Notes under the pieces: generated by a model
What the model was told of the DNA's origin: nothing
Databases searched by the model: none
What the model saw: the letters and a program-made list of their open reading frames with translations, nothing else
Made by a program: the position numbers and the translations under genes
Assembly: GCA_038210595.1 (NCBI GenBank)
Contig: JBBQWN010000004.1
Span: 1-64,000, forward strand
Source of the DNA: Glacieibacterium sp038210595
Lineage (GTDB): Bacteria > Pseudomonadota > Alphaproteobacteria > Sphingomonadales > Sphingomonadaceae
Direction of reading: 5' to 3'
DNA length: 64,000 nt
Shown here: in pieces, positions 7,850-16,919 of the stretch
How the letters are laid out: every line of letters starts with the position of its first letter
How positions within the stretch are numbered: position 1 is the stretch's first letter

Positions 7850-8323
7850 ATGAGTTTCGTACGCAAGTATCAGTTCGTGTTCGTCCTTTTTATCGCGTTC
7901 GTCTTCATCCAGTCACTCTTCTTCAAATTCACGGACTCACCCGAAACGCAGTATATCTTCGGTACCCTCGACGCCTGGGCCACCGGCCTCGGCTTTGGCG
8001 GCGTCTTCGCCACCAACGGCATCTTCTCGCAATATGTCATCGGTTCGCTCGAGCTGATCGCCAGCCTGGCGCTGCTCGCCAGCCTGATCCCGGCGCTGCG
8101 CGGCCTGCGTCCCTATGCGGCGCTACTGTCGCTCGGCGTCATCTCGGGCGCGATCTTCTTCCACCTGTTCACCCCGCTCGGCGTCTCGGTGCTAAACACC
8201 GACGGCAGCCGCGACGGCGGCGAGCTGTTCGCCCTCGCCTGCGGCGTCTGGGTGTCGGCCGCCATCCTCATCCTGCTCAACCGCGACCGGCTGCCGTTCA
8301 TCGGCAGCCGCGCCGCGGCCTGA
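7850..8323 (+). CDS. DoxX-like integral membrane protein
   Basis: A 157-residue protein with four predicted membrane helices (about residues 8-25, 62-82, 88-107 and 128-146), the size and layout of DoxX/MauE-like proteins. The FKFTDSPETQYIF segment after helix 1 is polar and probably periplasmic. I chose ATG 7850, which follows CAGGAGTG by a normal spacing, rather than GTG 7841. It lies 30 bases after the YHS gene and ten before the DedA gene. DoxX-like proteins are often linked to redox or thiol stress, but no reaction is established for this type. Confidence 0.75.
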   Translation: MSFVRKYQFVFVLFIAFVFIQSLFFKFTDSPETQYIFGTLDAWATGLGFGGVFATNGIFSQYVIGSLELIASLALLASLIPALRGLRPYAALLSLGVISGAIFFHLFTPLGVSVLNTDGSRDGGELFALACGVWVSAAILILLNRDRLPFIGSRAAA

Positions 8324-8333
8324 GGCAGCGACG

Positions 8334-8906
8334 ATGCATAATTGGCTGAGCGACACGCTCGCCATGCAGATGCTCGGCCCCATCGCCCTGTTCCTCGCGC
8401 TGTTTGCCGCGACGTTCGTTCTCGAAGATGTCGCGACCGTCGCCGCCGGGCTGCTCGCCGGGCAGATGGCAGTCGACCCGCTGAGTGCGGGAATTGCGGT
8501 CGTTGCCGGCACATTCCTGGGCGATCTCGCGCTTTACGCCGCCGGCCGCTGGCTGGGCGGCACATCGTTCGCCCAGCGCCTGCGCGCGCGCAGCGACGGC
8601 CGCGGCGAGGCGATGATCCGCCGGCGCGGCCTGATGGCCGTCGTCGCGGCACGTTTCGTTCCCGGCACCCGGCTGCCGGTGTTCTTCGGCAGCGGCGTCG
8701 TGCAGCTGGCGTTTGTGCCCGTCGCCCTGGTGCTGGCGGCGACGACGCTGATCTGGACGCCCGCGCTGTTCTGGGCGAGCCGCAAGGCCGGCACCATGAT
8801 GGGGCCGCTGTTCAGCCCGGGGTTCCTCGCGGTTGCGGCGGTGCTGCTGATCGCCGCCTTCGCTCTGCCGCGCCTGATCGCGCGCTACAGCGCCACTCAC
8901 GGATAG
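8334..8906 (+). CDS. DedA-family (VTT/SNARE-associated) membrane protein
   Basis: A 190-residue polytopic protein with the DedA signature region: GTFLGDLALYAAGRWLG (near residue 62) and the arginine-bearing loop ARFVPGTRLPVFFGSG (near residue 105). DedA proteins are thought to act as phospholipid or undecaprenyl-phosphate flippases in the cytoplasmic membrane. The conserved acidic residue and the FVPGTR motif are both present. It is tightly spaced with its neighbours (gaps of ten and four bases), so it belongs to the YHS operon. The lipid transported is not known. Confidence 0.88.
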   Translation: MHNWLSDTLAMQMLGPIALFLALFAATFVLEDVATVAAGLLAGQMAVDPLSAGIAVVAGTFLGDLALYAAGRWLGGTSFAQRLRARSDGRGEAMIRRRGLMAVVAARFVPGTRLPVFFGSGVVQLAFVPVALVLAATTLIWTPALFWASRKAGTMMGPLFSPGFLAVAAVLLIAAFALPRLIARYSATHG

Positions 8907-8910
8907 AGAT

Positions 8911-10161
8911 ATGCTGACCCGTGCCAATGATCTCGACCTGACCTGCGACGACCCCGGCGTCGCCACGGCTCTCGACGCTGTCGAGGCGGCGCTGCTGCGC
9001 TACGGCAAGGATGTCGCCGATTACCTGACCGCCCCCGCCGCCACCGCGCCCTGCGCCTATGCGCTGGCCACGCACGCCGCGATCCACCTGCTCGCGCTGA
9101 CCGCCAGCGGACGCGCCAAAGCCCGCCCGCTGATCGCCGCTGCCGAGCGGCTGGCTCCGGCCGCGACGCCGCACGAACAGATGTTCGTCGCCGCCGCCAG
9201 TGCCTGGCTGCGCGGCAACCTGAAGGGCGCGATCGCCCGCTACCGGGTCATCGCAGAGCGCTGGCCGCGCGACCTGCTGGCGGCAAAGCTCTGCCATTTT
9301 CACCAGATCAATACCGGCGATTTCACCGGCATGCTCGCCGCGCTCGAGCCGGTCGTCGCGGCGCAGCCGGACAATCATTTCGTCCACGGTATGCAGGCGT
9401 TCGCGCTGGAGCAGTGCGGCGAGGCGGACGCGGCCGAGCGCGCCGGCCGCCATGCCGCCACGCTGGGCAGCGACCCCTGGGCGCACCATGCGGTCGCGCA
9501 CGTCCTCGACACCGCCGGCCGCGCGCGGGAGGGCCGCGACTGGCTGGCCGGCAAAGCCCACGAATGGGACGGCTGTTCGTCGTTCATGCTGACCCATAAT
9601 TGGTGGCACGCGGCGCTGTTCGAGATCACGCTGGGCGACCATGATGCGGCACTGGCGCTGTACGACACCCGCGTCTGGGGCGTACGGCGCGATTCGGTGC
9701 AGGATCAGGTCAATGCGGTGTCGCTGCTCGCCCGGCTCGAACTCCACGGCGTCGCGGTCGGCGACCGGTGGGCGGATCTCGCGCCGCATCTGGCCCAGCG
9801 TATCGACGACCGTGCCAATCCGTTCGTCGATCTGCACACCGTTTACGGTCTGGCGCGTTCCGGTGCCGACCTGCCGCTCGCGATGCTGATCGGGGGCCTG
9901 GCCAGCGGCGATCCGGCGGTCGCGACCGCCGCCGATGGCCTGGCTTCGCACGCCCGCCGCCGTTACGCCCGCGCGGCCGCGGCACTGACCGAGGTGCGCG
10001 AGGTCGCCATCGGTTTCGGCGGCAGCCATACGCAACGCCAGCTGCTCGACCTGATCGCCGCCGATGCCGCGGCAAAGGCGGCCGACTGGGGCCGAGTCAT
10101 CGCCGGCCCCTGGCACGCCTCGACGATGCTCGAGGAGCTGGATCTGGCATGCGCCGTGTAA
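8911..10161 (+). CDS. TTC38-like tetratricopeptide protein
   Basis: A 416-residue soluble, mostly helical protein that matches the layout of bacterial TTC38-like proteins. Characteristic stretches are THAAIHLLAL, HFVHGMQAFALEQCG, DPWAHHAVAHVLDTAGR and LTHNWWHAALFEITLGD, where helical repeats carry many His and Trp residues. No enzyme motif is seen. The function of bacterial members is unknown; they are normally regarded as scaffolding or uncharacterised proteins. The last 13 bases overlap the start of the lipoprotein hydrolase. Confidence 0.85.
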   Translation: MLTRANDLDLTCDDPGVATALDAVEAALLRYGKDVADYLTAPAATAPCAYALATHAAIHLLALTASGRAKARPLIAAAERLAPAATPHEQMFVAAASAWLRGNLKGAIARYRVIAERWPRDLLAAKLCHFHQINTGDFTGMLAALEPVVAAQPDNHFVHGMQAFALEQCGEADAAERAGRHAATLGSDPWAHHAVAHVLDTAGRAREGRDWLAGKAHEWDGCSSFMLTHNWWHAALFEITLGDHDAALALYDTRVWGVRRDSVQDQVNAVSLLARLELHGVAVGDRWADLAPHLAQRIDDRANPFVDLHTVYGLARSGADLPLAMLIGGLASGDPAVATAADGLASHARRRYARAAAALTEVREVAIGFGGSHTQRQLLDLIAADAAAKAADWGRVIAGPWHASTMLEELDLACAV

Positions 10162-10976
10162 GCGTGCTGGCGGGGCTGCTGCTCGCCGCCTGCGGGATGC
10201 CAGCGACGCCCAGCGCCAGCGACGTGCAGCGCGACGGGCTGAAACGCTCGACCTACGCCGTGCCGGGTACGCCGCTGATTGTCAGCATGTTGTCGCGCGG
10301 CCCGGCGGACGGGCGGCGCGTCATTTTCGTCCACGGTACGCCGGGCAGCGCCATCGCGTTCGAACACTATGTCGCCAGCCCGCCACCCGGCGTCGAGGCG
10401 ATCGCCGTCGACCGGCCCGGCTTTGGCGAGACGCGCCCCGGCGACGCGGTGGTGTCGCTGAAGGCCCAGGCCGCGGCGATCGCGCCGCTTCTGGTGGAAC
10501 GTCAGGGCCAGTGGCCGATCTTGGTCGGCCACTCGCTCGGCGGGCCAATCGTCGCGCAGGTCGCCGCCGATAATCCCGGCCGCGTCGGCGGGCTGCTGGT
10601 GCTGGCCGGCTCGTTCGATCCCGGTGTCGAGAAGATCCTGACCGTGCAGCGCATCGGCGAGTGGCGGCTGATCGCCAGCATGATCCCGTCGGCGCTGCGC
10701 AACGCCAACCGCGAGCTGATCGGCCTGAAGCCCGAGCTGGCGGCGCTGGCCCCGCGCCTCGCCGCCCTGCGTTGCGACGTCACGGTGGTGCACGGCACCA
10801 AGGACACCAACGTGCCCTATTCGAACGCGGCGTTCCTGAAGGCGCATCTCGGTCCCGCGGCCCGCTTCGACCTGGTGACGCTGCCCGGCGTCAACCACTT
10901 CATCCCGTGGAGCCACGAGGCGCAGATCCGCACCGCACTGACCGGGCTGCTCGCGGCGAACGGCCCGGCGTGCTGA
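10149..10976 (+). CDS. Lipoprotein alpha/beta-hydrolase
   Basis: A 275-residue protein starting at ATG 10149, inside the end of the TTC38-like gene. The first 15 residues form a lipoprotein signal (GLLLAAC, lipidated Cys15). The hydrolase fold follows: oxyanion VHGTPGS near residue 62, nucleophile elbow GHSLGG (Ser129), acid in HGTKDTNVP and His in GVNHFIPW. It should be a membrane-tethered periplasmic esterase or lipase, with unknown substrate. The stop overlaps the GTG start of the ATP-grasp gene by seven bases. Confidence 0.87.
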   Translation: MRRVSVLAGLLLAACGMPATPSASDVQRDGLKRSTYAVPGTPLIVSMLSRGPADGRRVIFVHGTPGSAIAFEHYVASPPPGVEAIAVDRPGFGETRPGDAVVSLKAQAAAIAPLLVERQGQWPILVGHSLGGPIVAQVAADNPGRVGGLLVLAGSFDPGVEKILTVQRIGEWRLIASMIPSALRNANRELIGLKPELAALAPRLAALRCDVTVVHGTKDTNVPYSNAAFLKAHLGPAARFDLVTLPGVNHFIPWSHEAQIRTALTGLLAANGPAC

Positions 10977-12067
10977 CGCCGCATCGCGGCATGCCGCCGC
11001 TCGACACCGCCGCGCCGCCGTTGTCGTTCTTCGAATTCTGGCCGGCGTGGCTGTTCTACCTGCCGGTCTGGGTGTGGGTCGGCCTGCTGTCGATCCGCCA
11101 CCGCGGCATCCGCCTGCCGCTGATCGCCAACCCGCTGTTCCCGGCCGGCGGCCTGTTCGGCGAGGTCAAGTCCGACATCCTCGATCAGCTTGGCGGCAGC
11201 GCCCGCGCCTGGGTGGCGCGTTACGTCAAGATCGACCGCGGCGACGGAGCCGCCGCCGCCATTGCCGCCACCGCGATCGCCGCCGCCCGCGCCGACGGCC
11301 TCGACTTTCCGCTCGTCGCCAAGCCCGAACTCGGCTGTCGCGGCGCCGGGGTGCGCCCGGTCCGCGACCTGGCCGAACTGACCGCCTATTGCGCCGGCTT
11401 TCCGGCCGGCGAAGCGTTCCTGTTGCAGACGCTGGTCGATGCCGAGGGCGAGGCCGGGGTGTTCTATGCGCGCGAGCCGGGGCAGGCACGCGGCGCGATC
11501 ATCTCGCTGACGCTCAAATACTTCCCCTACGTCTACGGCGACGGGGTCCGCACGCTGGAGCAGCTGATCCGCGCCGACCCGCGCGCCGGGCAGCTCACCC
11601 ACCTCTATCTCGGCCGGCACGCCGCGCGCCTGGGCGACGTGCTGCCGCCCGGCGAACCGTTCCGCCTGGCGTTCGCCGGCAGCCACAGCCGCGGCGCGAT
11701 CTTCCGCGACGGCACCGGGCTGGTCACCGAGGCGATGCGCGCCCGCTTCGATGCAATCGCGCGCGAAGTGCCGGAATTCTGGTTCGGCCGCTTCGACATC
11801 CGCTTCGACAGTTTCGCAGCGGTCCAGAACGGTGAGGGCTTCACCATCGTCGAATGCAACGGCGCTGGGTCGGAATCGACCCATATCTGGGACAGCCGGA
11901 CGACGCTGTTCGGGGCCTATCGCGCGCTGTTCCGCCAATATGCGCTGTTGTGGCGGATCGGCGCGGCTAACCGTGCCCGCGGGTTCCGGCCCGAACCGTG
12001 GCGGGCATTCCTGGACCGCCGCCGCCGCGAGCTCGACGCGACGCCCGCCTATCCCGCGACCGCATGA
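10970..12067 (+). CDS. ATP-grasp-fold protein with an N-terminal membrane segment
   Basis: A 365-residue protein. An N-terminal hydrophobic stretch, FFEFWPAWLFYLPVWVWVGL, is followed by a D-Ala-D-Ala-ligase-like ATP-grasp core: FPLVAKPELGCRGAGV (ATP-binding loop), a GEAFLLQTLV strand, and the metal-binding end FGRFDIRFDS then FTIVECNGAGSEST. Such enzymes ligate a carboxylate to an amine through an acyl phosphate, but the substrate here is unknown. GTG 10970 overlaps the previous stop; ATG 10991 is the alternative. ATGA overlap with the next gene suggests coupled synthesis. Confidence 0.8.
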   Translation: MLTPHRGMPPLDTAAPPLSFFEFWPAWLFYLPVWVWVGLLSIRHRGIRLPLIANPLFPAGGLFGEVKSDILDQLGGSARAWVARYVKIDRGDGAAAAIAATAIAAARADGLDFPLVAKPELGCRGAGVRPVRDLAELTAYCAGFPAGEAFLLQTLVDAEGEAGVFYAREPGQARGAIISLTLKYFPYVYGDGVRTLEQLIRADPRAGQLTHLYLGRHAARLGDVLPPGEPFRLAFAGSHSRGAIFRDGTGLVTEAMRARFDAIAREVPEFWFGRFDIRFDSFAAVQNGEGFTIVECNGAGSESTHIWDSRTTLFGAYRALFRQYALLWRIGAANRARGFRPEPWRAFLDRRRRELDATPAYPATA

Positions 12068-13152
12068 TTCCGGGCAGCCGCGTTCCCGACGGCATGACCG
12101 CCGCCAACTGGCGCGCCCATCCCCACGCGCCCTGGGCGTTCCGCAATGTCGACGCCTTCCTGCCCCATGCTGTCGTTGCTGCGACGGGCGCGCCCCGGGC
12201 GCTGCCGACCGTGGCAACGCCGGTCAGCGACGCCTTCGACCTCGATGGCCATCTGACCGCGACGCATGCCGACGCCGTCATCGTCCTCGACCATGGGCGC
12301 ATCGTGTTCGAGCGCTACGCCGGCGGCATGAAGGATGACGCCCGCCATTTGTGCTTCTCGATCACCAAGTCGCTGGTCGGCCTGTGCGCCGAGCTGCTGA
12401 TCGCTGCCGGCGCGGTCGACCCCGAGGTGCGGGTTGCCGGCGCGGTCGCTGAACTGGGCGGAACAGGCTTTGGCGGCGCGACGCTGCGCGCTCTGCTCGA
12501 CATGACCGACGGGGTCGCTTTCAACGAGGACTATGCCGACCCGGAGGCGCAGATCCATCGCTATTCCAAGCATTTCTGGGGGGACGGAGCGGGCGGTGTA
12601 CTGGCGGCGCTGACCGCCCTCGGGCCGGCCCCGGCACGCGCCGGATTCGCGTATCGCACGCCCGTGACCGATGTCGCCGGGCTGGTCCTCGAGCGGTTGA
12701 CCGGCCGCCCGCTCGAGGATCTGCTGGGCGAGCTGGTCTGGGCACCCGCCGGTGCGGCTGACGCTGCCCATTGGGTCCGCGATACCGGCGGCCGGGTGAT
12801 CACGTCGGCGGGCTTCGCCTGCACCGTGCGCGACCTCGCCCGGGTCGGCCTGTGGATGGCGGAGACCGGGTCGCCGGCCATCGCCAGCATCGCCGGCGGC
12901 GGCGACCGCGCCGCGTTTGCTGCCGCGAACCAGCCGACGCGCCCGGGCTTCAGCTACCGGAGTGGCTGGTGGATCGACCATGCCAACGACGCCTGGAACG
13001 CCTTCGGGGTGTTCGGGCAGCGGCTCCATGTCGCCCCCGCCGCGGGCCTCGTCGTCGCGCGCTTCGGCTCGCATCCCGTGGCCAGCAACGCCGGCACCGA
13101 CGCCGACCATGCGCGCGCCGTCTCGGCGATCAGGTTCGCCCTGCGCGGATAG
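12064..13152 (+). CDS. Beta-lactamase-fold serine hydrolase (class C-like)
   Basis: A 362-residue protein from ATG 12064 that carries the serine beta-lactamase/6-aminohexanoate-dimer hydrolase SxxK motif: Ser99 and Lys102 in CFSITKSLVG. A YRT motif near residue 198 may stand for the YxN/YxS element. No signal peptide is visible, so it is probably cytoplasmic, unlike true beta-lactamases. It follows the ATP-grasp gene by an ATGA overlap. A ligase followed by an amide hydrolase would be consistent with making and trimming a peptide-like bond, but that is speculation. Probably an esterase or amidase. Confidence 0.82.
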   Translation: MIPGSRVPDGMTAANWRAHPHAPWAFRNVDAFLPHAVVAATGAPRALPTVATPVSDAFDLDGHLTATHADAVIVLDHGRIVFERYAGGMKDDARHLCFSITKSLVGLCAELLIAAGAVDPEVRVAGAVAELGGTGFGGATLRALLDMTDGVAFNEDYADPEAQIHRYSKHFWGDGAGGVLAALTALGPAPARAGFAYRTPVTDVAGLVLERLTGRPLEDLLGELVWAPAGAADAAHWVRDTGGRVITSAGFACTVRDLARVGLWMAETGSPAIASIAGGGDRAAFAAANQPTRPGFSYRSGWWIDHANDAWNAFGVFGQRLHVAPAAGLVVARFGSHPVASNAGTDADHARAVSAIRFALRG

Positions 13153-13222
13153 GGCTGGCAGCAGGCGACGAGGACCGCGGGTCGGGACCGCCGGCCCGCG
13201 GCCGTCCGAGACCTGCCAGCCC
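13152..13222. terminator. Large nested inverted repeat between convergent genes
   Basis: GGGCTGGCAG (13152-13161) pairs with CTGCCAGCCC (13213-13222), and the interior holds CCGCGGG paired with CCCGCGG flanked by GGAC/GTCC. It lies between the convergent serine hydrolase and cupin genes and could terminate both. There is no clear T-tract. Confidence 0.45.
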
Positions 13223-13257
13223 GAACGCATGCCGCGCCGCACCGCGGTCGCGCGCGA

Positions 13258-13749
13258 TCACATCATCTTGCCGTCGTCGCCGACCTTGAGCAGATCGGAA
13301 GACAGCAGCACGGCCTTGGTCTTGCCGGTGTTCTTCCACCAGTGTGCGGTGTCGTGCAGTTCGGGCGTCGCATCGCCGGTCGTGTGCACGATCGGCACCG
13401 AACAGTTGCTGGCGTATTCGGTAACGGTGCCCTGGACGACGTAGATGATCGCGGGGCGTTCGCCATGGCTGTGCCACGGCACGACACCGCCGGGCGCGAT
13501 CTCGAGGCGGCGCAGGCGGAAGCTGCGGCCCGCGATCGCCGCCGGTTCGGCTGCGACGTCGATCGTCGTCAGCACCTTGTCGGTGACGCCGCTGGCCGGC
13601 GTCGTGTCCATCTTGCGAACGTCGACGCCGCTCTTGCCGACGGGGCACTGGCCGGCCTGAACAGGGGCGGTCGCCAGCATCACCGTTGCCGCCGCGGCGA
13701 CAATCGCGAGGCTGCGGCTCGGTGCGAGAACGTGAGAGAATCTGGGCAT
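13258..13749 (-). CDS. Secreted cupin-domain protein
   Basis: A 163-residue protein. Residues 1-32 are a signal peptide (SLAIVAAAATVMLATAPVQA). The mature part is a single cupin_2 barrel with the metal-binding pattern PGGVVPWHSHGERPAIIYVVQG, giving two His and a Glu in motif 1, and DTAHWW as the motif 2 His. It should sit in the periplasm and could bind a divalent metal. The substrate is unknown. It is divergent from the patatin gene with dyad site C between them. Confidence 0.85.
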   Translation of the reverse strand: MPRFSHVLAPSRSLAIVAAAATVMLATAPVQAGQCPVGKSGVDVRKMDTTPASGVTDKVLTTIDVAAEPAAIAGRSFRLRRLEIAPGGVVPWHSHGERPAIIYVVQGTVTEYASNCSVPIVHTTGDATPELHDTAHWWKNTGKTKAVLLSSDLLKVGDDGKMM

Positions 13750-13820
13750 GGCAACGATCTCCGGCGTCGTGGCGAGAGGCTGACGCCGCTTGCTTGTCGG
13801 CGTACCCGGCGTCGGCGGGA

Positions 13821-13859
13821 AATGCCGCCTGGCTATGAAATGCGTAGCCGCAAGGCATT
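13821..13859. promoter_or_regulatory. Overlapping AATGC-N11-GCATT dyads, site C
   Basis: A perfect dyad occurs at 13839-13859 (AATGC, GCATT) and overlaps a weaker one at 13821-13841 (AATGC then GAAAT). Their shared core, CC-N4-GGCTAT/C, faces in both directions. The site lies between the divergent cupin (start 13749) and patatin (start 13917) genes. Confidence 0.6.
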
Positions 13860-13916
13860 CGACCGCGCCTGGGCACCCGCCGATACGAGTTTCATCCCTT
13901 CCGAAAGTAATGGTCC

Positions 13917-15098
13917 ATGACCGACGCCGTCGCAGCCGCCCCGAGCATGACTGCGCATCCGACGCCGCGGCCGCCGGTGTTCGACAAAGGCAAGCTCGGG
14001 CAGATCGTGCTGGTCTTGCAGGGGGGCGGCGCGCTCGGAGCCTATCAGGCCGGCGTTTACCAGGCCCTCGACGAAGCCGGAATCGAGCCCGACTGGGTGA
14101 TCGGCACGTCGATCGGCGCGATCAATGCGGGACTGATCGCGGGCAACCGCCCCGGCAACCGGCTGGCGGCGCTGCAGGCGTTCTGGAGCCGCACCAAGCA
14201 TAGCGCACTGACCCAGTGGATGGCCGGCATCCCCGGCTGGGGCAGCCAGGTCGCGAACGCGGTGACGGCCGCGTCGGGCGTCGAGGGGTTTTTCAAACCC
14301 AACCCCTGGGCGGCGGCCGGCGGCTGGTTTCCGATGGCGCCCGAGGCGGCCGGCTATTACTCTACCGCGCCGCTGGAACAGACCCTCAGCGAGCTGATCG
14401 ATCTCGATGTCCTCCACGCCTGCACGACGCGCCTGACGGTCGGCGCCGCGCATGTCCAGAGCGGCGAAATGCGTTACTTCGACAGCCGTGAAAAGGCGTT
14501 GTCGATCAAGCATATCATGGCGTCGGGGGCGCTGCCGCCGGCCTTCCCGGCGGTCCGCATCGACGGCGAACTCTACTGGGACGGCGGCATCCTGTCGAAC
14601 ACGCCGGTCGAGGCGGTGTTCGACGACAATCCGCGCCAGTCCGGGCTGGTTTTCGCCGTCCACATCTGGAACCCGAACGGTCCCGAACCCGACACCATGC
14701 AGCGGGTTCTGAGCCGACAAAAGGATCTGCAATACGCCAGCCGTGCCACGGCGCACGTCATGCGGCAGAAACAGATCCACAAGCTTCGCCATGTCATCGC
14801 CGAGCTTGCCGCGCGGCTGCCCGACGATCAGCGGGGCACGCCCGAGGTGAAGGCGCTCGGGGCCTATGGCTGCCTGACCCGGATGCATGTCGTCCGGCTG
14901 CTGGCGCCGCCGTTGGCGGGCGAGGACCACAGCAAGGACATCGACTTCAGCGCCGCGGGTATCAAGGCGCGCTGGGACGCCGGCTATGCCGATACGGTAC
15001 GGGTCCTGGACCAACGACCCTGGACCCATCCGTTCGATCCGATCGAGGGCTTCATCCTGCACGAGGCTGCGGCCGGAGAGATGATGTCCGAAGGCTGA
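13917..15098 (+). CDS. Patatin-like phospholipase with a C-terminal DUF3734-type region
   Basis: A 393-residue protein with all patatin hallmarks: oxyanion loop LQGGGALGAYQAG near residue 35, nucleophile GTSIG (Ser65) and catalytic Asp in DGGILSNTP near residue 222. The region after residue 250 (RQKDLQYASRATAHVM) matches the DUF3734 extension of this subfamily. Members cleave acyl chains from phospholipids or other lipids in the cytoplasm. No signal peptide is present. Site C is the likely control region. Confidence 0.92.
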   Translation: MTDAVAAAPSMTAHPTPRPPVFDKGKLGQIVLVLQGGGALGAYQAGVYQALDEAGIEPDWVIGTSIGAINAGLIAGNRPGNRLAALQAFWSRTKHSALTQWMAGIPGWGSQVANAVTAASGVEGFFKPNPWAAAGGWFPMAPEAAGYYSTAPLEQTLSELIDLDVLHACTTRLTVGAAHVQSGEMRYFDSREKALSIKHIMASGALPPAFPAVRIDGELYWDGGILSNTPVEAVFDDNPRQSGLVFAVHIWNPNGPEPDTMQRVLSRQKDLQYASRATAHVMRQKQIHKLRHVIAELAARLPDDQRGTPEVKALGAYGCLTRMHVVRLLAPPLAGEDHSKDIDFSAAGIKARWDAGYADTVRVLDQRPWTHPFDPIEGFILHEAAAGEMMSEG

Positions 15099-15108
15099 GG
15101 CTGCGACG

Positions 15109-16209
15109 TCAGTCCAGCCGCTTCGATTGGGCCAGCAGCGCGACGGCGAGCGCGACACCCAGGACGGCCAGCATCGGCAGCGCGTACGTGGCAACCACGC
15201 TCGCGCCGTCGCCGCGCAGCAGCGCACCGCGCGCGGCACGGATGAAGTGGGTCAGCGGAAAAACGCCGCCAAGTGTCTGCGCCCAGCTCGGCAATGCCTC
15301 GAACGGGTAGAGGAACCCCGACAGCAGCATCGCCGGCAGGTAAAATGCGACCGCCCCCTGCAAAGCCGCGAGCTGGGTCGCCGCACGCGCGGCGATCGCG
15401 TGGCCGATGACGAGATGCGTCGCGGCGAACAGAGGCAGCAGGAGCAGGAGTGCGCCGACGCTCCCCCGCGCGGGCACGTCGAAGATGGTGACGGCCGCGG
15501 CGAGCACGAGACTGCCCTGGACGGTTCCGAGCACCACGAGCGGCACCAACTTTCCGGCGAGCGCCTCGGCCGGACGGATCGGCAGGCTGAGCAATGTCTC
15601 CCACGTCCCGCCCTCGCGCTCTCGCGCCAGGCTGAGCGTGCCGAGCATGATCGCGCTGATCATCATGGTGACACCGATTAGCGCCGGCAGGAACGTCCAG
15701 TCGGCGCGACCGTCGGCGTTGTAGAGGCGGATGACCGCGATCCCGGGGCCGCGGTCGCCCGCCGGCACCCGCGTCGCGATCTCGCGCCAATAGGCGGCCT
15801 CGATAGCGGGTACAGCCGCGGCGACGAGCGCGGCATTGCTGCCGTCGACGACAACTCGAACCGGAGCCGGCGGCAGCGGCAGGTTGGTAAAGCCCCGCGG
15901 CGGCGGCAGCTCGATGCCGATCGTCGCACGGCCGCTCCGGACGAAGGCTTCCGCTTGGCCGGACGGCAGCCGATCCGCGACGATGCGTAGCCCGGGGCTG
16001 GCCCGTAGCGTTGTCGCGACGCTGGCAGCGCTCGCAGCGGCGGGCGACGCGACGGCGACCGCGACATCGCCGGTCGGCCGGATCGCGAAGCCGAACAGCA
16101 GGACCTGCAGGGCCGGTACGAGCAGCAGCAGAGTGAAGGTCACCCGCGAACGGCGCAGCAGCAGCGTCTCGACCCGCGCCACCGCGCCGACGCGCGCGAG
16201 TGCGCTCAT
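15109..16209 (-). CDS. ABC-2 type transporter permease
   Basis: A 366-residue permease: one N-terminal membrane helix (VTFTLLLLVPALQVLLFGFAI, residues 19-41), a soluble periplasmic domain of about 150 residues, and five further helices from about residue 180 (MMISAIMLGTLSLARE, VLAAAVTIF, GALLLLLPLFAATHLV and others). This is the YhhJ/DrrB-like ABC-2 layout. Its start overlaps the ATPase stop by four bases, so it should pair with that ATPase to export a compound or move lipid. The cargo is unknown. Confidence 0.9.
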   Translation of the reverse strand: MSALARVGAVARVETLLLRRSRVTFTLLLLVPALQVLLFGFAIRPTGDVAVAVASPAAASAASVATTLRASPGLRIVADRLPSGQAEAFVRSGRATIGIELPPPRGFTNLPLPPAPVRVVVDGSNAALVAAAVPAIEAAYWREIATRVPAGDRGPGIAVIRLYNADGRADWTFLPALIGVTMMISAIMLGTLSLAREREGGTWETLLSLPIRPAEALAGKLVPLVVLGTVQGSLVLAAAVTIFDVPARGSVGALLLLLPLFAATHLVIGHAIAARAATQLAALQGAVAFYLPAMLLSGFLYPFEALPSWAQTLGGVFPLTHFIRAARGALLRGDGASVVATYALPMLAVLGVALAVALLAQSKRLD

Positions 16210-16919
16210 GCCGCGTCTCCGGCGACAGCATCCTCGAGGCTCGCCGCCCCGCTCGCGGCGATCAAGGCCGCAGGTGTCGTCTGCGGGCTGGCGCGGCCGC
16301 GGTCGTACAGCAGGACGGACGGACAGCGCTCGGCCTCCTGCAAATCATGGGTGCTGACGACGATGCCATGGCCGGCCGCGGCGAACTCACCCAGCCAGTG
16401 CCAGATGTGTCGGCGCGTCACGATGTCGAGCCCCGCAGTCGGCTCGTCGAGCAGCAGCAGCGACGGGGCGTGCAGCACGGTCGCCGCGAACTGCACACGC
16501 CGGGCCCAACCCCCGGACAGGGCACCGAAGCGCGTGCCGGCGACCGGTGCGAGGCCGTGGCGCGATACCGCCTGCTCGATCGCCGCGGATTTCAGCCCGT
16601 GAACGACGGCATGGAAGCGGAGGTTCTCCGCGACGCTGAGATCGGCATACAGCCCCAGCCGCTGGCCCATATAGCCCGTCGCGCGCCGCCGGGCCGTCGA
16701 CATGGTGGCGAGGTCGCCGCCCATCACCTGGCCGCTGCCGGCGTCCGCCCGGATCAATCCGGCGAGAATGCGCAGCGTCGTCGTCTTGCCGCCGCCGTTC
16801 GCGCCGACCAGCCCGACGATATCGCCGCGTCGCACCGTCAGCGTCACGCCACTGACAACCGTTTGCCCGCCATAGGCCTTGGCGAGGCCGGCGACCTCGA
16901 CCAGGGGTTCAATGTTCAT
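16206..16919 (-). CDS. ABC transporter ATP-binding protein
   Basis: A 237-residue ABC ATPase: Walker A GANGGGKTTT (near residue 39), signature LSGGWARRV (near residue 136), Walker B LLLLDEPTAG and the switch His in STHD. The longer open frame starting at 17084 lies within the KAS gene in another frame, so ATG 16919 is preferred; it overlaps the end of that gene by 11 bases. It drives the ABC-2 permease encoded next. Together they form an exporter module. Confidence 0.92.
   Translation of the reverse strand: MNIEPLVEVAGLAKAYGGQTVVSGVTLTVRRGDIVGLVGANGGGKTTTLRILAGLIRADAGSGQVMGGDLATMSTARRRATGYMGQRLGLYADLSVAENLRFHAVVHGLKSAAIEQAVSRHGLAPVAGTRFGALSGGWARRVQFAATVLHAPSLLLLDEPTAGLDIVTRRHIWHWLGEFAAAGHGIVVSTHDLQEAERCPSVLLYDRGRASPQTTPAALIAASGAASLEDAVAGDAA

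Noticed and set aside
12064..13152. Antibiotic-resistance beta-lactamase
   Set aside because: The SxxK motif is present, but there is no signal peptide and the operon has no resistance context; the fold is shared with esterases and amidases.
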